Shown here piece by piece: positions 8,606 through 16,745 of a stretch of DNA of 61,723 nt. Source of the DNA: Pedosphaera sp. (lineage in GTDB: Bacteria; Verrucomicrobiota; Verrucomicrobiia; Limisphaerales; Pedosphaeraceae); the NCBI GenBank assembly GCA_028293325.1, contig JAQGPA010000045.1, forward strand, positions 1 through 61,723. The letters run 5' to 3'. Within the stretch, counting starts at the first letter, position 1; the number at the start of each line of letters is the position of its first letter. The notes below the pieces were generated by a model. That model was given only the letters and a program-made list of their open reading frames with translations. It was not told the origin of the DNA and searched no databases. The translations under genes and the position numbers were made by a program.

Positions 8606-9598
8606 TTAGCCTACACGGTGTAGCTTGGCGGGATAAACATTGTTGGCGTTCCACTGGCAGACGTAAATATCCTCCTGATCGTCCACGCAGACATCATGGC
8701 AGTGCTGAAATACCGGTTGATCCTGCATCATTACTCCAAGTCGTCCCGCATCGTTATAGTGCGGCTCCTGGCCGCCGGGGTTGGAGATCGCCCGGTTGTC
8801 TTTGTCGAGAATGGTCACGAAGCCGCGATTCAGCTTCGGACGAAAATCATTCGGCATCATGCCGAAACACACGCCAGAAAGCAGCAGATCGCCGTGAATC
8901 ACCGGGCGACTCATGAATGCGCCGGGCAAATATACCGACTTTACAAATTCACCCGCGAGTGTGAACCACTGAAACTCATTACGCATCCGCTCGGTGCAAA
9001 GCAGCAATGGTTCCTTCTCTCGCGTATCTACCACCAAGCCATGTGCCTGAAGGAATTTTCCCTGCGTCAGGTAACTTTGTCCGCCGAATTTGCCCAGATA
9101 TTTGCCCGTGCTATCGAAGCGCAAAATGAACTGTGAACCATAGCCGTCCGCGACGTAAATCTGCCCTTCCGGTCCAACCGCAACCTCGGTAGGGGAATAT
9201 TTTTGACCGGCTTCATAAGCCCCACACTTTTCAGCGGTGGGCAGTTCCATGAGCAGTTCGCCCGTCAGCGATGCCTTGAGCACGCGGCCTTTGAAATCGG
9301 CAATCCAGAAAACTTCGCGCCCCCCCTCTTTCACGAGAGTCAGACCGTGCGCGCCGCCGAGATTAAGCGTCCAACTGTCCAGCAACTTTCCACTCTTGTC
9401 ATAGATCAGCATGTTATTGCGCACCTCGTCGGTGAGCATGAACAGCCGCCCACCGCTCACTTGCACCATCTCGTGACAATTATTCACCGGCGTCGTTGCC
9501 GGATCAGCCTGGCTCCATAGTTTATCAACTCGATAGCGATAAGCACCGTGCCCAATAATACTGCCTTGAAACGGTGGAGCGGTTTTGTCCGTCGTCAT
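8606..9598 (-). CDS. NHL/six-bladed beta-propeller protein
   Basis: The 330-residue protein has no evident signal peptide. It shows repeated blade strands: GRLFMLTDEVRNNMLIYDKSGKLLDSW, AHGLTLVKEG..EVFWIADFKGRVLKAS, PTEVAVGPEGQIYVADGYGSQFILRFDSTGKYLGKFG and AHGLVVDTREKEPLLLCTERM. These are the features of NHL and peptidylglycine-alpha-amidating-like propellers. In sugar islands of this phylum such proteins are common and of unproven function. It lies 56 bp downstream of the large beta-helix gene on the same strand, so co-transcription is likely. A catalytic role such as lactonase is possible but no metal-ligand set was recognised. Confidence 0.75.
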   Translation of the reverse strand: MTTDKTAPPFQGSIIGHGAYRYRVDKLWSQADPATTPVNNCHEMVQVSGGRLFMLTDEVRNNMLIYDKSGKLLDSWTLNLGGAHGLTLVKEGGREVFWIADFKGRVLKASLTGELLMELPTAEKCGAYEAGQKYSPTEVAVGPEGQIYVADGYGSQFILRFDSTGKYLGKFGGQSYLTQGKFLQAHGLVVDTREKEPLLLCTERMRNEFQWFTLAGEFVKSVYLPGAFMSRPVIHGDLLLSGVCFGMMPNDFRPKLNRGFVTILDKDNRAISNPGGQEPHYNDAGRLGVMMQDQPVFQHCHDVCVDDQEDIYVCQWNANNVYPAKLHRVG

Positions 9599-9654
9599 AA
9601 TTTATGGGGATGCGAAGGGCGACAAGCCGATCTTGGCTCGGTTCGAGTCGACAA

Positions 9655-12036
9655 TTATTTGAACTGCAGCATGGCCGCCTGATCAAGCCGCCAATCCTCG
9701 GCGAGCGTGCCTTCCAGACAACACCGGACTCCGTCTTCGGCCCGGTAGATGCCAATGTTAAAAGGAACCTTCAAGCCCGGCGACGGCTTTATCCCCAGGG
9801 CGTCTAAAGGGATGGCCCATTCGCCTCGCCAGACGCCGCTTTTCCAATCTTTCTTAAACTCGCCATAGGACTTGGCGGCGAAACGCACGGTGCTGCCGAG
9901 CCGGGCGGCGGCCTCCGCTGACATTCCGCCATCTGTCACGCTCTGAAGCATTCCGTTCGCGAATCCGCGGATGACGAACGTGCCTTTGTCACCAGCAATG
10001 CAGATTTCCGCCCCATCGTCCTGACCCCAGATCGAGCCTTTGCGGAGTTTGTTCACGTCGAAGAGGACCACCTTCACGGCCACATACAGGCATTGGTCAT
10101 CATATGAAAGAGATACAAAGGCGGGCGCGCCACTTGCCTCCCACCGCGCGGGGCCGCGATCCACAACTCTCAAGCCGCCAGGCCAGTCCTTCAGACTGAT
10201 CTCGTCCTCCAGAATAGGCGGGTGTGACACACGGCCAACACTGATCGGGGAAGTCCGCCGCCCCGGTGGCGGCACGGAAGGCATCGCGTCGTCAATCGTG
10301 AAGGCCTGGGGCGAGCCGCCCTTGTCCAAACTGTCATGAAAGATAATGTTGTTCGTCCACAGCGTGATGGCGGGCGGGCGTTGAATTGTAATTTTGCCTG
10401 GCACAAACAAGGTGTTGCCCGCAAAGGTGCAGTCGCTCGATCTTCCAAAATAGAGTGTCATGTTTGTCGCCGCAATGAAGACGTTGTCCCGAATGATTAT
10501 GCCGTGGGAGATGTGATTCAGGATGGGGCGCTCAATCCCAACCGACACGTTGTGCTTGATCACGCAGTCTTCCGAACCTTCATCCAGATAATATGAGGAG
10601 ACACCAGACCCCTCAACCGCCTTGATCACATCGCGGACACAATTCCCGCGCACGATGCTATGATGCATGACTCCATAGATGGCGCCGCCATCTGACACCT
10701 CGCGCATGACTCGGTAAACAAGATTCTCCTCAATCAAATAACCCGCGCCCCTGCAATCCATGCCGCTGTAGGGGGCGTCATGGATTTCATTGCGGTAAAT
10801 ATGAAAGCCTTTTTCCTCAACGTCCCGAGACACGCCGCTTACGACCAACGCCGTGGCGCTCGGGTAAATCAGGCCCACATGATGCAGGTGATTGCGGGCA
10901 ATCAAACTGGCAATACCGTTGGCCCGGATGGCGCAGCCACCAGTATCATGGATGCGGCAGTCGCGAATTTCGCAATCCGCCAGTGCCTTTCCCAAAATGC
11001 CCTGGCCCGCGACGTTGGCGATTTCGAGATTCTCCAACACACACCGGCGCGCCTGTTCGAGGCCGAGAGCGCCATCGAAGGCTTCGGCCGCAAAGCCGCC
11101 GGGCTTCAACGGCGTGGTCGTCGCCTGTAATGCCAGCCCGCGCACCGTAATCCGCTCAACGGGCGCATTGCTCGTCCCCGCGATGCTGATGATTCGTTCC
11201 AAAACCGGCGCGACAACCTTGGCCTGCGTCATGTCTTCGCCCGGCAACGGCCAATAAACCACCCGGCCTGCCACGCGGTCGAGATACCACTGGCCGGGTT
11301 TGGTCATGCCTTCGCGTGTGTTAAAGACAACGTATTTACTCACCCCAAACGCACCCGGTGGCTTGGCCAGCCGTTGGAGAATTAAAGTGTGCTGGGCCAC
11401 ATCATTGCTGATGACCCCGACCCGGCATTCGTCCCACATATGATAGACGCGCACCTCGGCGTTGCGGGTTTCGAGTGTTGCCGGAAGGTCCTTTGGATCG
11501 TAGCGCAGCGTGGTTAATTCATCCGCCGTCGGTGGCCGCGCCCAGCCCCCGGCCACCGAAGACAGCCATTGCACGGCAAATGGGCTCTGATGCTGGAACG
11601 TTCCTGACTCTGGCATCCGCGCCGGATCGGCCATCCGGCCGTTGACCTCCAACATCCGCAAATCCCAACTGCCTTCTTTCACGGCCGCCAGATCCGCGCA
11701 CCAAAACTTTTCGCCGTCCCGCCGCCAGCCGCTGACCAGTCGGCCGCCGTAAAGGGTAGTCTGGCCAACTTTCTCCGCCTCGATTGTCAAACCGCTGTCA
11801 CGCGCATCCAGCAAGAATGTCCTGGCTAGAAAAAAGTTCCCCGGCAGAAGGATGAGCCGATGCTGTCCTGCGCCAGCTTTCCTAGCCGCATCCCGGGCCG
11901 CTTCCAGTGTAGCCAGGGGCTGGTTCATTGTTCCAGAGCCGGAGTCATTTCCGTTGGGGGCGATGTAGAAGTCCGCCGCGTGAACGGTGCTGGCGAGCGC
12001 GAGGAGGCTCGCAAATTTGATAAGGCCGCTTTTCAA
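9655..12036 (-). CDS. Secreted beta-helix protein with C-terminal CBM9-like domain
   Basis: The 793-residue protein has signal peptide MKSGLIKFASLLALASTVHA, cut before ADFYIAPNGNDSGSGT. About residues 20-560 form a right-handed parallel beta-helix with rungs like NLEIANVAGQGILGKALADCEIRDCRIHDTGG and YRNEIHDAPYSGMDCRGAGYLIEENLVYR. Residues ~630-790 (APAFVSLSYDDQCLYVAVKV ... DDGAEICIAG ... KSGVWRGEWAIPLDALGI) resemble a CBM9/DOMON-like carbohydrate-binding sandwich. Copy C of the 41-bp element ends 36 bases upstream. Likely role: attack or binding of an extracellular plant or algal polysaccharide. Confidence 0.88.
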   Translation of the reverse strand: MKSGLIKFASLLALASTVHAADFYIAPNGNDSGSGTMNQPLATLEAARDAARKAGAGQHRLILLPGNFFLARTFLLDARDSGLTIEAEKVGQTTLYGGRLVSGWRRDGEKFWCADLAAVKEGSWDLRMLEVNGRMADPARMPESGTFQHQSPFAVQWLSSVAGGWARPPTADELTTLRYDPKDLPATLETRNAEVRVYHMWDECRVGVISNDVAQHTLILQRLAKPPGAFGVSKYVVFNTREGMTKPGQWYLDRVAGRVVYWPLPGEDMTQAKVVAPVLERIISIAGTSNAPVERITVRGLALQATTTPLKPGGFAAEAFDGALGLEQARRCVLENLEIANVAGQGILGKALADCEIRDCRIHDTGGCAIRANGIASLIARNHLHHVGLIYPSATALVVSGVSRDVEEKGFHIYRNEIHDAPYSGMDCRGAGYLIEENLVYRVMREVSDGGAIYGVMHHSIVRGNCVRDVIKAVEGSGVSSYYLDEGSEDCVIKHNVSVGIERPILNHISHGIIIRDNVFIAATNMTLYFGRSSDCTFAGNTLFVPGKITIQRPPAITLWTNNIIFHDSLDKGGSPQAFTIDDAMPSVPPPGRRTSPISVGRVSHPPILEDEISLKDWPGGLRVVDRGPARWEASGAPAFVSLSYDDQCLYVAVKVVLFDVNKLRKGSIWGQDDGAEICIAGDKGTFVIRGFANGMLQSVTDGGMSAEAAARLGSTVRFAAKSYGEFKKDWKSGVWRGEWAIPLDALGIKPSPGLKVPFNIGIYRAEDGVRCCLEGTLAEDWRLDQAAMLQFK

Positions 12037-12072
12037 TTTCGTGAGACCACTTTAGTTTTTCCCGCTAGTTAT

Positions 12073-12113
12073 TGCATTATGTTTTTTGGGATTATAGTTT
12101 CGCTTTTTCAGCG
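12073..12113 (-). promoter_or_regulatory. 41-bp island element, copy C
   Basis: Minus strand: CGCTGAAAAAGCGAAA, then TAATCCCAAAAAA, then CATAATGCA. It ends 36 bases from the start codon of the beta-helix gene at 12036, matching copies B and E. CATAAT is a near-consensus -10 box. Confidence 0.72.
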
Positions 12114-12205
12114 CTTTCATCCCCCGCATGAGTTTTGTTATGGTGCGTCAAAACGTAAAGTTTATGGTAATAACTTAACTGGGCCACATTTTCTAAGGAA
12201 GATCG

Positions 12206-13039
12206 TCAGCGAAGCCTCCGCAGCATCGCGCGAGGCGAAAAGCCATGCACGGTCTTGAAAACCTTGCTGAAGTGGAATGGGTCGCAATAACCCAATTGCG
12301 CCGCCACTTCGGCTACGGTTTGATCTCCACGCTTCAGCAGTTCGTAGGCGTGGGCAACGCGCATTTCGTTGCGCAGTTGGGCGGGAGGCTTTCCAGTAGT
12401 GTGATGAAACGCGGCGCGCAGCGAAGATATGCTCATGCCTGCCCGACTTGCCATCTCCTGTAGCGTCCACGGTTTTTCTGGATTGCGATGTATGGCCTCG
12501 ATGAGCTGCTGCACTTTGTGGCGGTGGCGGTCATTGTCATCATGGGGAAGGGCTGCAGCCGCCCACCACTCAAACAGTAAAGACTGTAACAATGCGGCCG
12601 CCCGACAGCGAATGGCGATCTCCTCGGAACGCAGCAACCGGAAGATGTCTCCGCACACCGCTTCCTCTTGGGTGGAATACGGTGCATTCATGACTTGGTG
12701 CACTGGCAGGCGAAACGGCTCAGTGAGACGGAACTCGAACCACCAGAATGCCCAGGGCGCGGTGTGCGTGGCGTAGCGTTCCAGCGAGGGAAAGTCGAAC
12801 AACAGCAGAGACCCCGGAGACAGATTATATTCGCGATCGCTGCAATGAAGGCGGCCTGCACCCCGCACTGTGCGCACGGCCACCATCTCCCGGCCAGCTT
12901 TGTTGTTCCGCACATGTGAATCCATCCGCGACCGTTCTGCGCGAATCTCATAGTTGGCGTCTGCCGCAACCTGCCAAACCGTTAGCAGCTCAATTCCACA
13001 AGCGGTGACAGGTTCACGGGGGAAAGAACAACGATTCAT
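12206..13039 (-). CDS. AraC family transcriptional regulator
   Basis: From the ATG at 13039 this is a 277-residue protein. The N-terminal cupin-like sensor shows GREMVAVRTVRGAGRLHC, YNLSPGSLLLFDF and HTAPWAFWWFEFRLTEPF. The C-terminal AraC domain has WTLQEMASRAGMSISSLRAAFHHTTGKPPAQLRNEMRVAHAYELL and VAEVAAQLGYCDPFHFSKVFKTVHGFSPRAMLRR. The gene is divergent from the sugar-acid operon that begins at 13124, with only 84 bp between them. It is therefore the likely regulator of that operon and perhaps also of the element-C promoter 93 bp beyond its stop. A longer frame to 13114 exists, but its extra N-terminus is not conserved-looking. Confidence 0.88.
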   Translation of the reverse strand: MNRCSFPREPVTACGIELLTVWQVAADANYEIRAERSRMDSHVRNNKAGREMVAVRTVRGAGRLHCSDREYNLSPGSLLLFDFPSLERYATHTAPWAFWWFEFRLTEPFRLPVHQVMNAPYSTQEEAVCGDIFRLLRSEEIAIRCRAAALLQSLLFEWWAAAALPHDDNDRHRHKVQQLIEAIHRNPEKPWTLQEMASRAGMSISSLRAAFHHTTGKPPAQLRNEMRVAHAYELLKRGDQTVAEVAAQLGYCDPFHFSKVFKTVHGFSPRAMLRRLR

Positions 13040-13123
13040 GGCGGAAAATATATTGTCGAAAAACACATGAATTATGCTGAATCCACCATGTAGGTCGAGG
13101 TGATTTTGAGGCAAAATGCGTTC

Positions 13124-13819
13124 ATGAAACCCCTTTGGTCAGACGATCTGGAACTATTTCGGATTTGCAGGAACGAATTGTTCACCGCCGTGGTGGGCGA
13201 CATCATGGACAAGCTCAAGCTGCGGCGCCAGTTTCTCCCGCCGCAGATTCAACCGCTCCACGCCAACATGGTCGTGGTGGGCCGCGCCATGCCGGTGCTG
13301 GAGGCGGATGTTTTTGACGAGGCTCATCCGGGCAGTGCCAATCCACTGCTCTCGAAACCGTTTGGCCTGATGCTGGAGGCGCTGGACGATCTCAAGCCGA
13401 ATGAAATCTACATTTGCACCGGGTCATCGCCCACCTACGCACTATGGGGTGAATTAATGAGCACACGAGCCGCTAAACTCGGCGCAGCCGGCGCGGTGGT
13501 GGATGGCTACTCGCGCGACACCGCCGGCATTCTGGCCATGAATTTTCCGACCTTCTCTTATGGGCGCTACGCGCAGGATCAAGCCCCGCGTGGCAAGGTG
13601 ATTGATTTCCGCGTGCCGCTGGAAATCGGCGGGGTCACGGTGCGCAACGGCGACATCGTGTTCGGCGACATTGACGGTGTCTGCATTGTGCCGCGCGAAG
13701 CGGAGCAGGAAGTGTTCTCCAAGGCTTTGGAAAAGGCGCGCGGGGAAAAGCTCGTCAAGAAAGCGATCGAGGCCGGCATGAGTGCGCGGGAGGCGTTTGA
13801 CAAGTTTGGCATCATGTGA
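13124..13819 (+). CDS. RraA-like / HMG-aldolase family protein
   Basis: The protein has 231 residues. The family core is present: TAVVGDIMDKL near residue 21, GELMSTRAAKLGAAGAVVDGYSRD at 109-132 with the conserved Asp127 and Arg131-Asp132, and VRNGDIVFGDIDGVCIVPRE near the C-terminus. Family members are either regulators of RNase E (RraA) or class II aldolases that cleave 4-hydroxy-4-methyl-2-oxoglutarate and related 2-oxo acids. The operon with a lactonase, a sugar-acid dehydratase and an SDR argues for the aldolase role, splitting a 2-keto-3-deoxy sugar acid. The ATG at 13124 was preferred over the one at 13100. It is followed after 7 bp by the SMP-30 gene. Confidence 0.85.
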   Translation: MKPLWSDDLELFRICRNELFTAVVGDIMDKLKLRRQFLPPQIQPLHANMVVVGRAMPVLEADVFDEAHPGSANPLLSKPFGLMLEALDDLKPNEIYICTGSSPTYALWGELMSTRAAKLGAAGAVVDGYSRDTAGILAMNFPTFSYGRYAQDQAPRGKVIDFRVPLEIGGVTVRNGDIVFGDIDGVCIVPREAEQEVFSKALEKARGEKLVKKAIEAGMSAREAFDKFGIM

Positions 13820-13826
13820 CCGAACC

Positions 13827-14726
13827 ATGTTTGAAGCGACGCCAGAATTGATTTTCGACGGACGCCATGATCTGGCTGAAAGTCCAGTCTGGCGTGATGG
13901 ACATTTATGGTGGGTCAACATTACAGCGGGCGAACTTCACCGGCTGGATCCCGCCACGGGTTTCCACCATCAACAAAACATCGGCGGTAATACCGGTTGT
14001 GTTGTGCCGTGTGAAGACGGGCGCTGGCTGGTGGCGCGTGACCGCGAACTGCTTTGGCTGGATTGGAAGTCTGGCGGAACAACATTGTTCTGCGCGGTGG
14101 AATCAAATCAGCCACACAACCGTTTCAACGACGGCCAGTGTGATCCGCAGGGGCGGCTGTGGGTTGGCACGATGAACAAAGACGCCGTTGGCGCGCTAGG
14201 GGCACTCTATGTGATTGAAGCCGGGCGCGCGCCGCGTTGTGTCCTTGGTCACATCGCGATTTCCAACGGCATGGCCTGGTCGGCGGATGAGCGCGTGTTT
14301 TATTTTACGGACACGGCGACGAACCGGGTGGACGTGTTTGAATTCGATTCCGCCACTGGGGCGATTTCAAATTGCCGCGCGCTGGTGACTTTCACGCCGG
14401 AGGAATTTCCCGACGGCATGACGCTGGATGCGGACGGCAACCTGTGGGTCGCCTTGTGGGGCGCGTGGTCGGTGGTTTGTCTTGACGGCTGGACCGGACG
14501 TGAGCTGCAGCGCATCCGCATGCCGGTGTCGCAGCCGAGTTCCTGCGCGTTTGGCGGGTCGCAGTTGGATGAGTTGTTCATCACTACAGCGCGCACGGGA
14601 TTGTCGGCGGCGGCGCTGGAGCATGAACCGCAGGCCGGCGGGATATTTCGCGTTCGGCCTGGCATGAGCGGATGTCCGGCGCGGTCGTTTAATTCGCATG
14701 CCGCTGCTTGTTTTCAAAATTTATGA
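13827..14726 (+). CDS. SMP-30/gluconolactonase family sugar lactonase
   Basis: The 299-residue six-bladed propeller carries the metal-site signatures of the family: Glu18 in AESPVWRD, the N-R-F-N-D-G stretch at 98-103, Asn147 in ISNGMAWS and Asp196 in FPDGMTLDADGNLW. These coordinate a divalent ion used to open aldonolactones. It would hydrolyse the lactone made by the SDR encoded downstream. Its stop overlaps the start of the dehydratase gene in an ATGA, which indicates coupling. The C-terminal tail beyond the last blade (MSGCPARSFNSHAAACFQNL) is slightly longer than usual. The start at 13827 begins the normal family N-terminus. Confidence 0.9.
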   Translation: MFEATPELIFDGRHDLAESPVWRDGHLWWVNITAGELHRLDPATGFHHQQNIGGNTGCVVPCEDGRWLVARDRELLWLDWKSGGTTLFCAVESNQPHNRFNDGQCDPQGRLWVGTMNKDAVGALGALYVIEAGRAPRCVLGHIAISNGMAWSADERVFYFTDTATNRVDVFEFDSATGAISNCRALVTFTPEEFPDGMTLDADGNLWVALWGAWSVVCLDGWTGRELQRIRMPVSQPSSCAFGGSQLDELFITTARTGLSAAALEHEPQAGGIFRVRPGMSGCPARSFNSHAAACFQNL

Positions 14727-15889
14727 AAATCACCGAAGTCAAAGTCTGGCTCGTCGAGGGCGTCAAATACAACTGGACACTCCTGAAGGTTTACACCGAT
14801 ACCGGCCATACCGGCGTGGGCGAAGCGACCAACTGGCCGGGCAGTCCGATCATCGAGGCGGCGGCGCGCCATGTGGGCGAGCGTGTTATCGGCCTGGACC
14901 CGCTGCGCACGGATTTCATCTGGACGAAACTATATCGCGACTTGAACTGGATCGGGCCGACTGGCGCGTCATTATGTGCCATCAGCGGGCTGGACATGGC
15001 CTTGCTGGATTTGAAAGGCAAGTTGCTGGGCGTGCCGTGTTACCAATTGCTGGGTGGCGCGTTCCGCACGGAAATTCCGCTATACGCAAACTACTGGTTC
15101 ACGGGCGGCGGTCATTCGCCGGAGGATTACGCCCGGCAAGCCCGGGTGGTAAAAGAGGCGGGTTTCACCGGTTTGAAATTTGATCCGTTCGCGCACACGA
15201 ACTATCTCTACGGAACGGATCTGAACACCAATCTTTCCCTCACACCGGAAATGCAGGAGCGCGCTTGCGAAGTCACCCGCACCGTGCGCGAGGCAGTCGG
15301 GCCAGAGATGGAGATGATGATTGAGACGCACGCGATGATGAACGGACAAATGGCGGTGAAGATGGCGGAGCGCCTCGCCCCGTTTGGCATGACGTGGTAT
15401 GAAGAACCCGCCGGCCCGGAGAGCGTCACGACCTTGCGGGCGTTGCGCGAGCGGCTGCCGGGGAATGTTTCCATCTGCGTCGGCGAACGGCACTACACGC
15501 GGCACGGGTTTCGCCCGGTGCTGGAGCAGCACATCTGCGACATCATCATGCCGGACGTCACTCGTTGTGGCGGCCCGAGCGAAATGAAGCGCATCGCCAC
15601 GATGGCGGAGGCCTACAATGTGCTTGTGGCGCCGCACAATCCCAACGGCCCGTTAAGCACGCTGGCCAGCGCGCATGTGTGCGCCAGCATCCCAAATTTC
15701 TTCCGCTGCGAATTCATGAAGAACGACGTGCCGTGGCGGGACACCGTGATCACTCATCCGCTGGACGTGCGCAACGGAAAATTATTCCTGTCTGAACGAC
15801 CCGGCTTGGGCGTGGACCTCGTTGAGGAGGAACTGGCGAAACATCCCGGCGTGCGGGAATTGAACGCGCGCCCCAACTTCTACGTTTAA
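14723..15889 (+). CDS. Enolase-superfamily sugar-acid dehydratase, DgoD-like
   Basis: The protein has 388 residues. The capping domain begins MKITEVKVWLVEG, and the TIM barrel carries the acid/base set of the mandelate racemase group. Lys152 sits in GLKFDPF, the metal ligands are Glu201 (IETHAMM), Glu227 or Glu228 (WYEEPAGPE) and Glu255 (VGERHYTR), His203 follows the first ligand, and His305 is in PHNPNGP. The GERxYTR and APHNPxGPL blocks are typical of D-galactonate dehydratase and close relatives. It should dehydrate an aldonate to a 2-keto-3-deoxy acid. It is in an overlapping operon behind the lactonase. The exact sugar acid cannot be told, since this subgroup is broad. Confidence 0.88.
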   Translation: MKITEVKVWLVEGVKYNWTLLKVYTDTGHTGVGEATNWPGSPIIEAAARHVGERVIGLDPLRTDFIWTKLYRDLNWIGPTGASLCAISGLDMALLDLKGKLLGVPCYQLLGGAFRTEIPLYANYWFTGGGHSPEDYARQARVVKEAGFTGLKFDPFAHTNYLYGTDLNTNLSLTPEMQERACEVTRTVREAVGPEMEMMIETHAMMNGQMAVKMAERLAPFGMTWYEEPAGPESVTTLRALRERLPGNVSICVGERHYTRHGFRPVLEQHICDIIMPDVTRCGGPSEMKRIATMAEAYNVLVAPHNPNGPLSTLASAHVCASIPNFFRCEFMKNDVPWRDTVITHPLDVRNGKLFLSERPGLGVDLVEEELAKHPGVRELNARPNFYV

Positions 15890-15895
15890 CGCATT

Positions 15896-16687
15896 ATGCC
15901 GCTTGCATTGGATCTTAAAGGCAAATGCGCACTGGTGACCGGCGCAAGCGACGGTGTGGGCGCAGGCGTGGCCCGGATGCTGGCCCGCGCGGGTTGTGAC
16001 GTGGTCGGCACAGGCCAGGTGGCGGCGGCGCATGAGCGCGCCCAAAACTTTTTACATGGGATTGAGGCCGAGGGGCAGCGCGCCTTTTATCTCGCCGGTG
16101 ACGTCTCCGAGGTGACGACCCCGACCCGCTGGGTTGCCGAAGCGGTGGCTGTGCTGGGCGGACTTGACATCGTCGTCTCCAACGCGGGACGCAACGCCTT
16201 TCATGGGGTCAACAACTGCACGGAAGAACAATGGGAGCACAATTTGAATCTCAATCTGGCATCGCACTGGCGGTTGGCGCGCGCCTCGCACCCGCACTTG
16301 GAGCAGGCCACGCCCGGGGTTTTCCTCGTGATGACATCGAATCACGCCTATCGCACCATTCGCGGCTGCTTTCCTTATAACGTCACCAAGACCGCGTTGA
16401 CCGGGTTGGTTCGCGCGCTGGCAATTGAATGGGGCCCGTCCATCCGGGTGGTCGGTATCGCGCCTGGGTTCATTGACACGCCAGGCAATCAGCGATGGTT
16501 TGACAGCTTCCCCGACCCGGCCGTTGAGCGCGAATGCACCGAACGCCGACACCCCGTTGGGCGTCTCGGCCAACCCGAAGAGATTGGCGCGCTTTGCGCC
16601 TTTCTTGCCAGCCCCCATGCTGGCTTCATCAGTGGGACCACGATTCTCGCGGACGGCGGACGCGAGGCGCTACTCCAAGATGAATAA
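15896..16687 (+). CDS. Short-chain dehydrogenase/reductase (SDR)
   Basis: The protein has 263 residues and a Rossmann fold with TGASDGVGAG at 15-24 for NAD(P) binding, NAG near residue 97, a Ser in VMTSNH, and the catalytic Tyr-x-x-x-Lys in YNVTKTAL. C-terminal FISGTTILADGG is standard for the classical family. Only six bases separate it from the dehydratase gene, making it the fourth gene of the operon. By context it oxidises an aldose to its lactone, or a later keto intermediate. Substrate and cofactor cannot be fixed from sequence. Confidence 0.88.
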   Translation: MPLALDLKGKCALVTGASDGVGAGVARMLARAGCDVVGTGQVAAAHERAQNFLHGIEAEGQRAFYLAGDVSEVTTPTRWVAEAVAVLGGLDIVVSNAGRNAFHGVNNCTEEQWEHNLNLNLASHWRLARASHPHLEQATPGVFLVMTSNHAYRTIRGCFPYNVTKTALTGLVRALAIEWGPSIRVVGIAPGFIDTPGNQRWFDSFPDPAVERECTERRHPVGRLGQPEEIGALCAFLASPHAGFISGTTILADGGREALLQDE

Positions 16688-16745
16688 GGAAGAGCACTAT
16701 GACAAACTGGTCAAAAAAGTATGATGAAAGCCTAAACTTAGAAAT

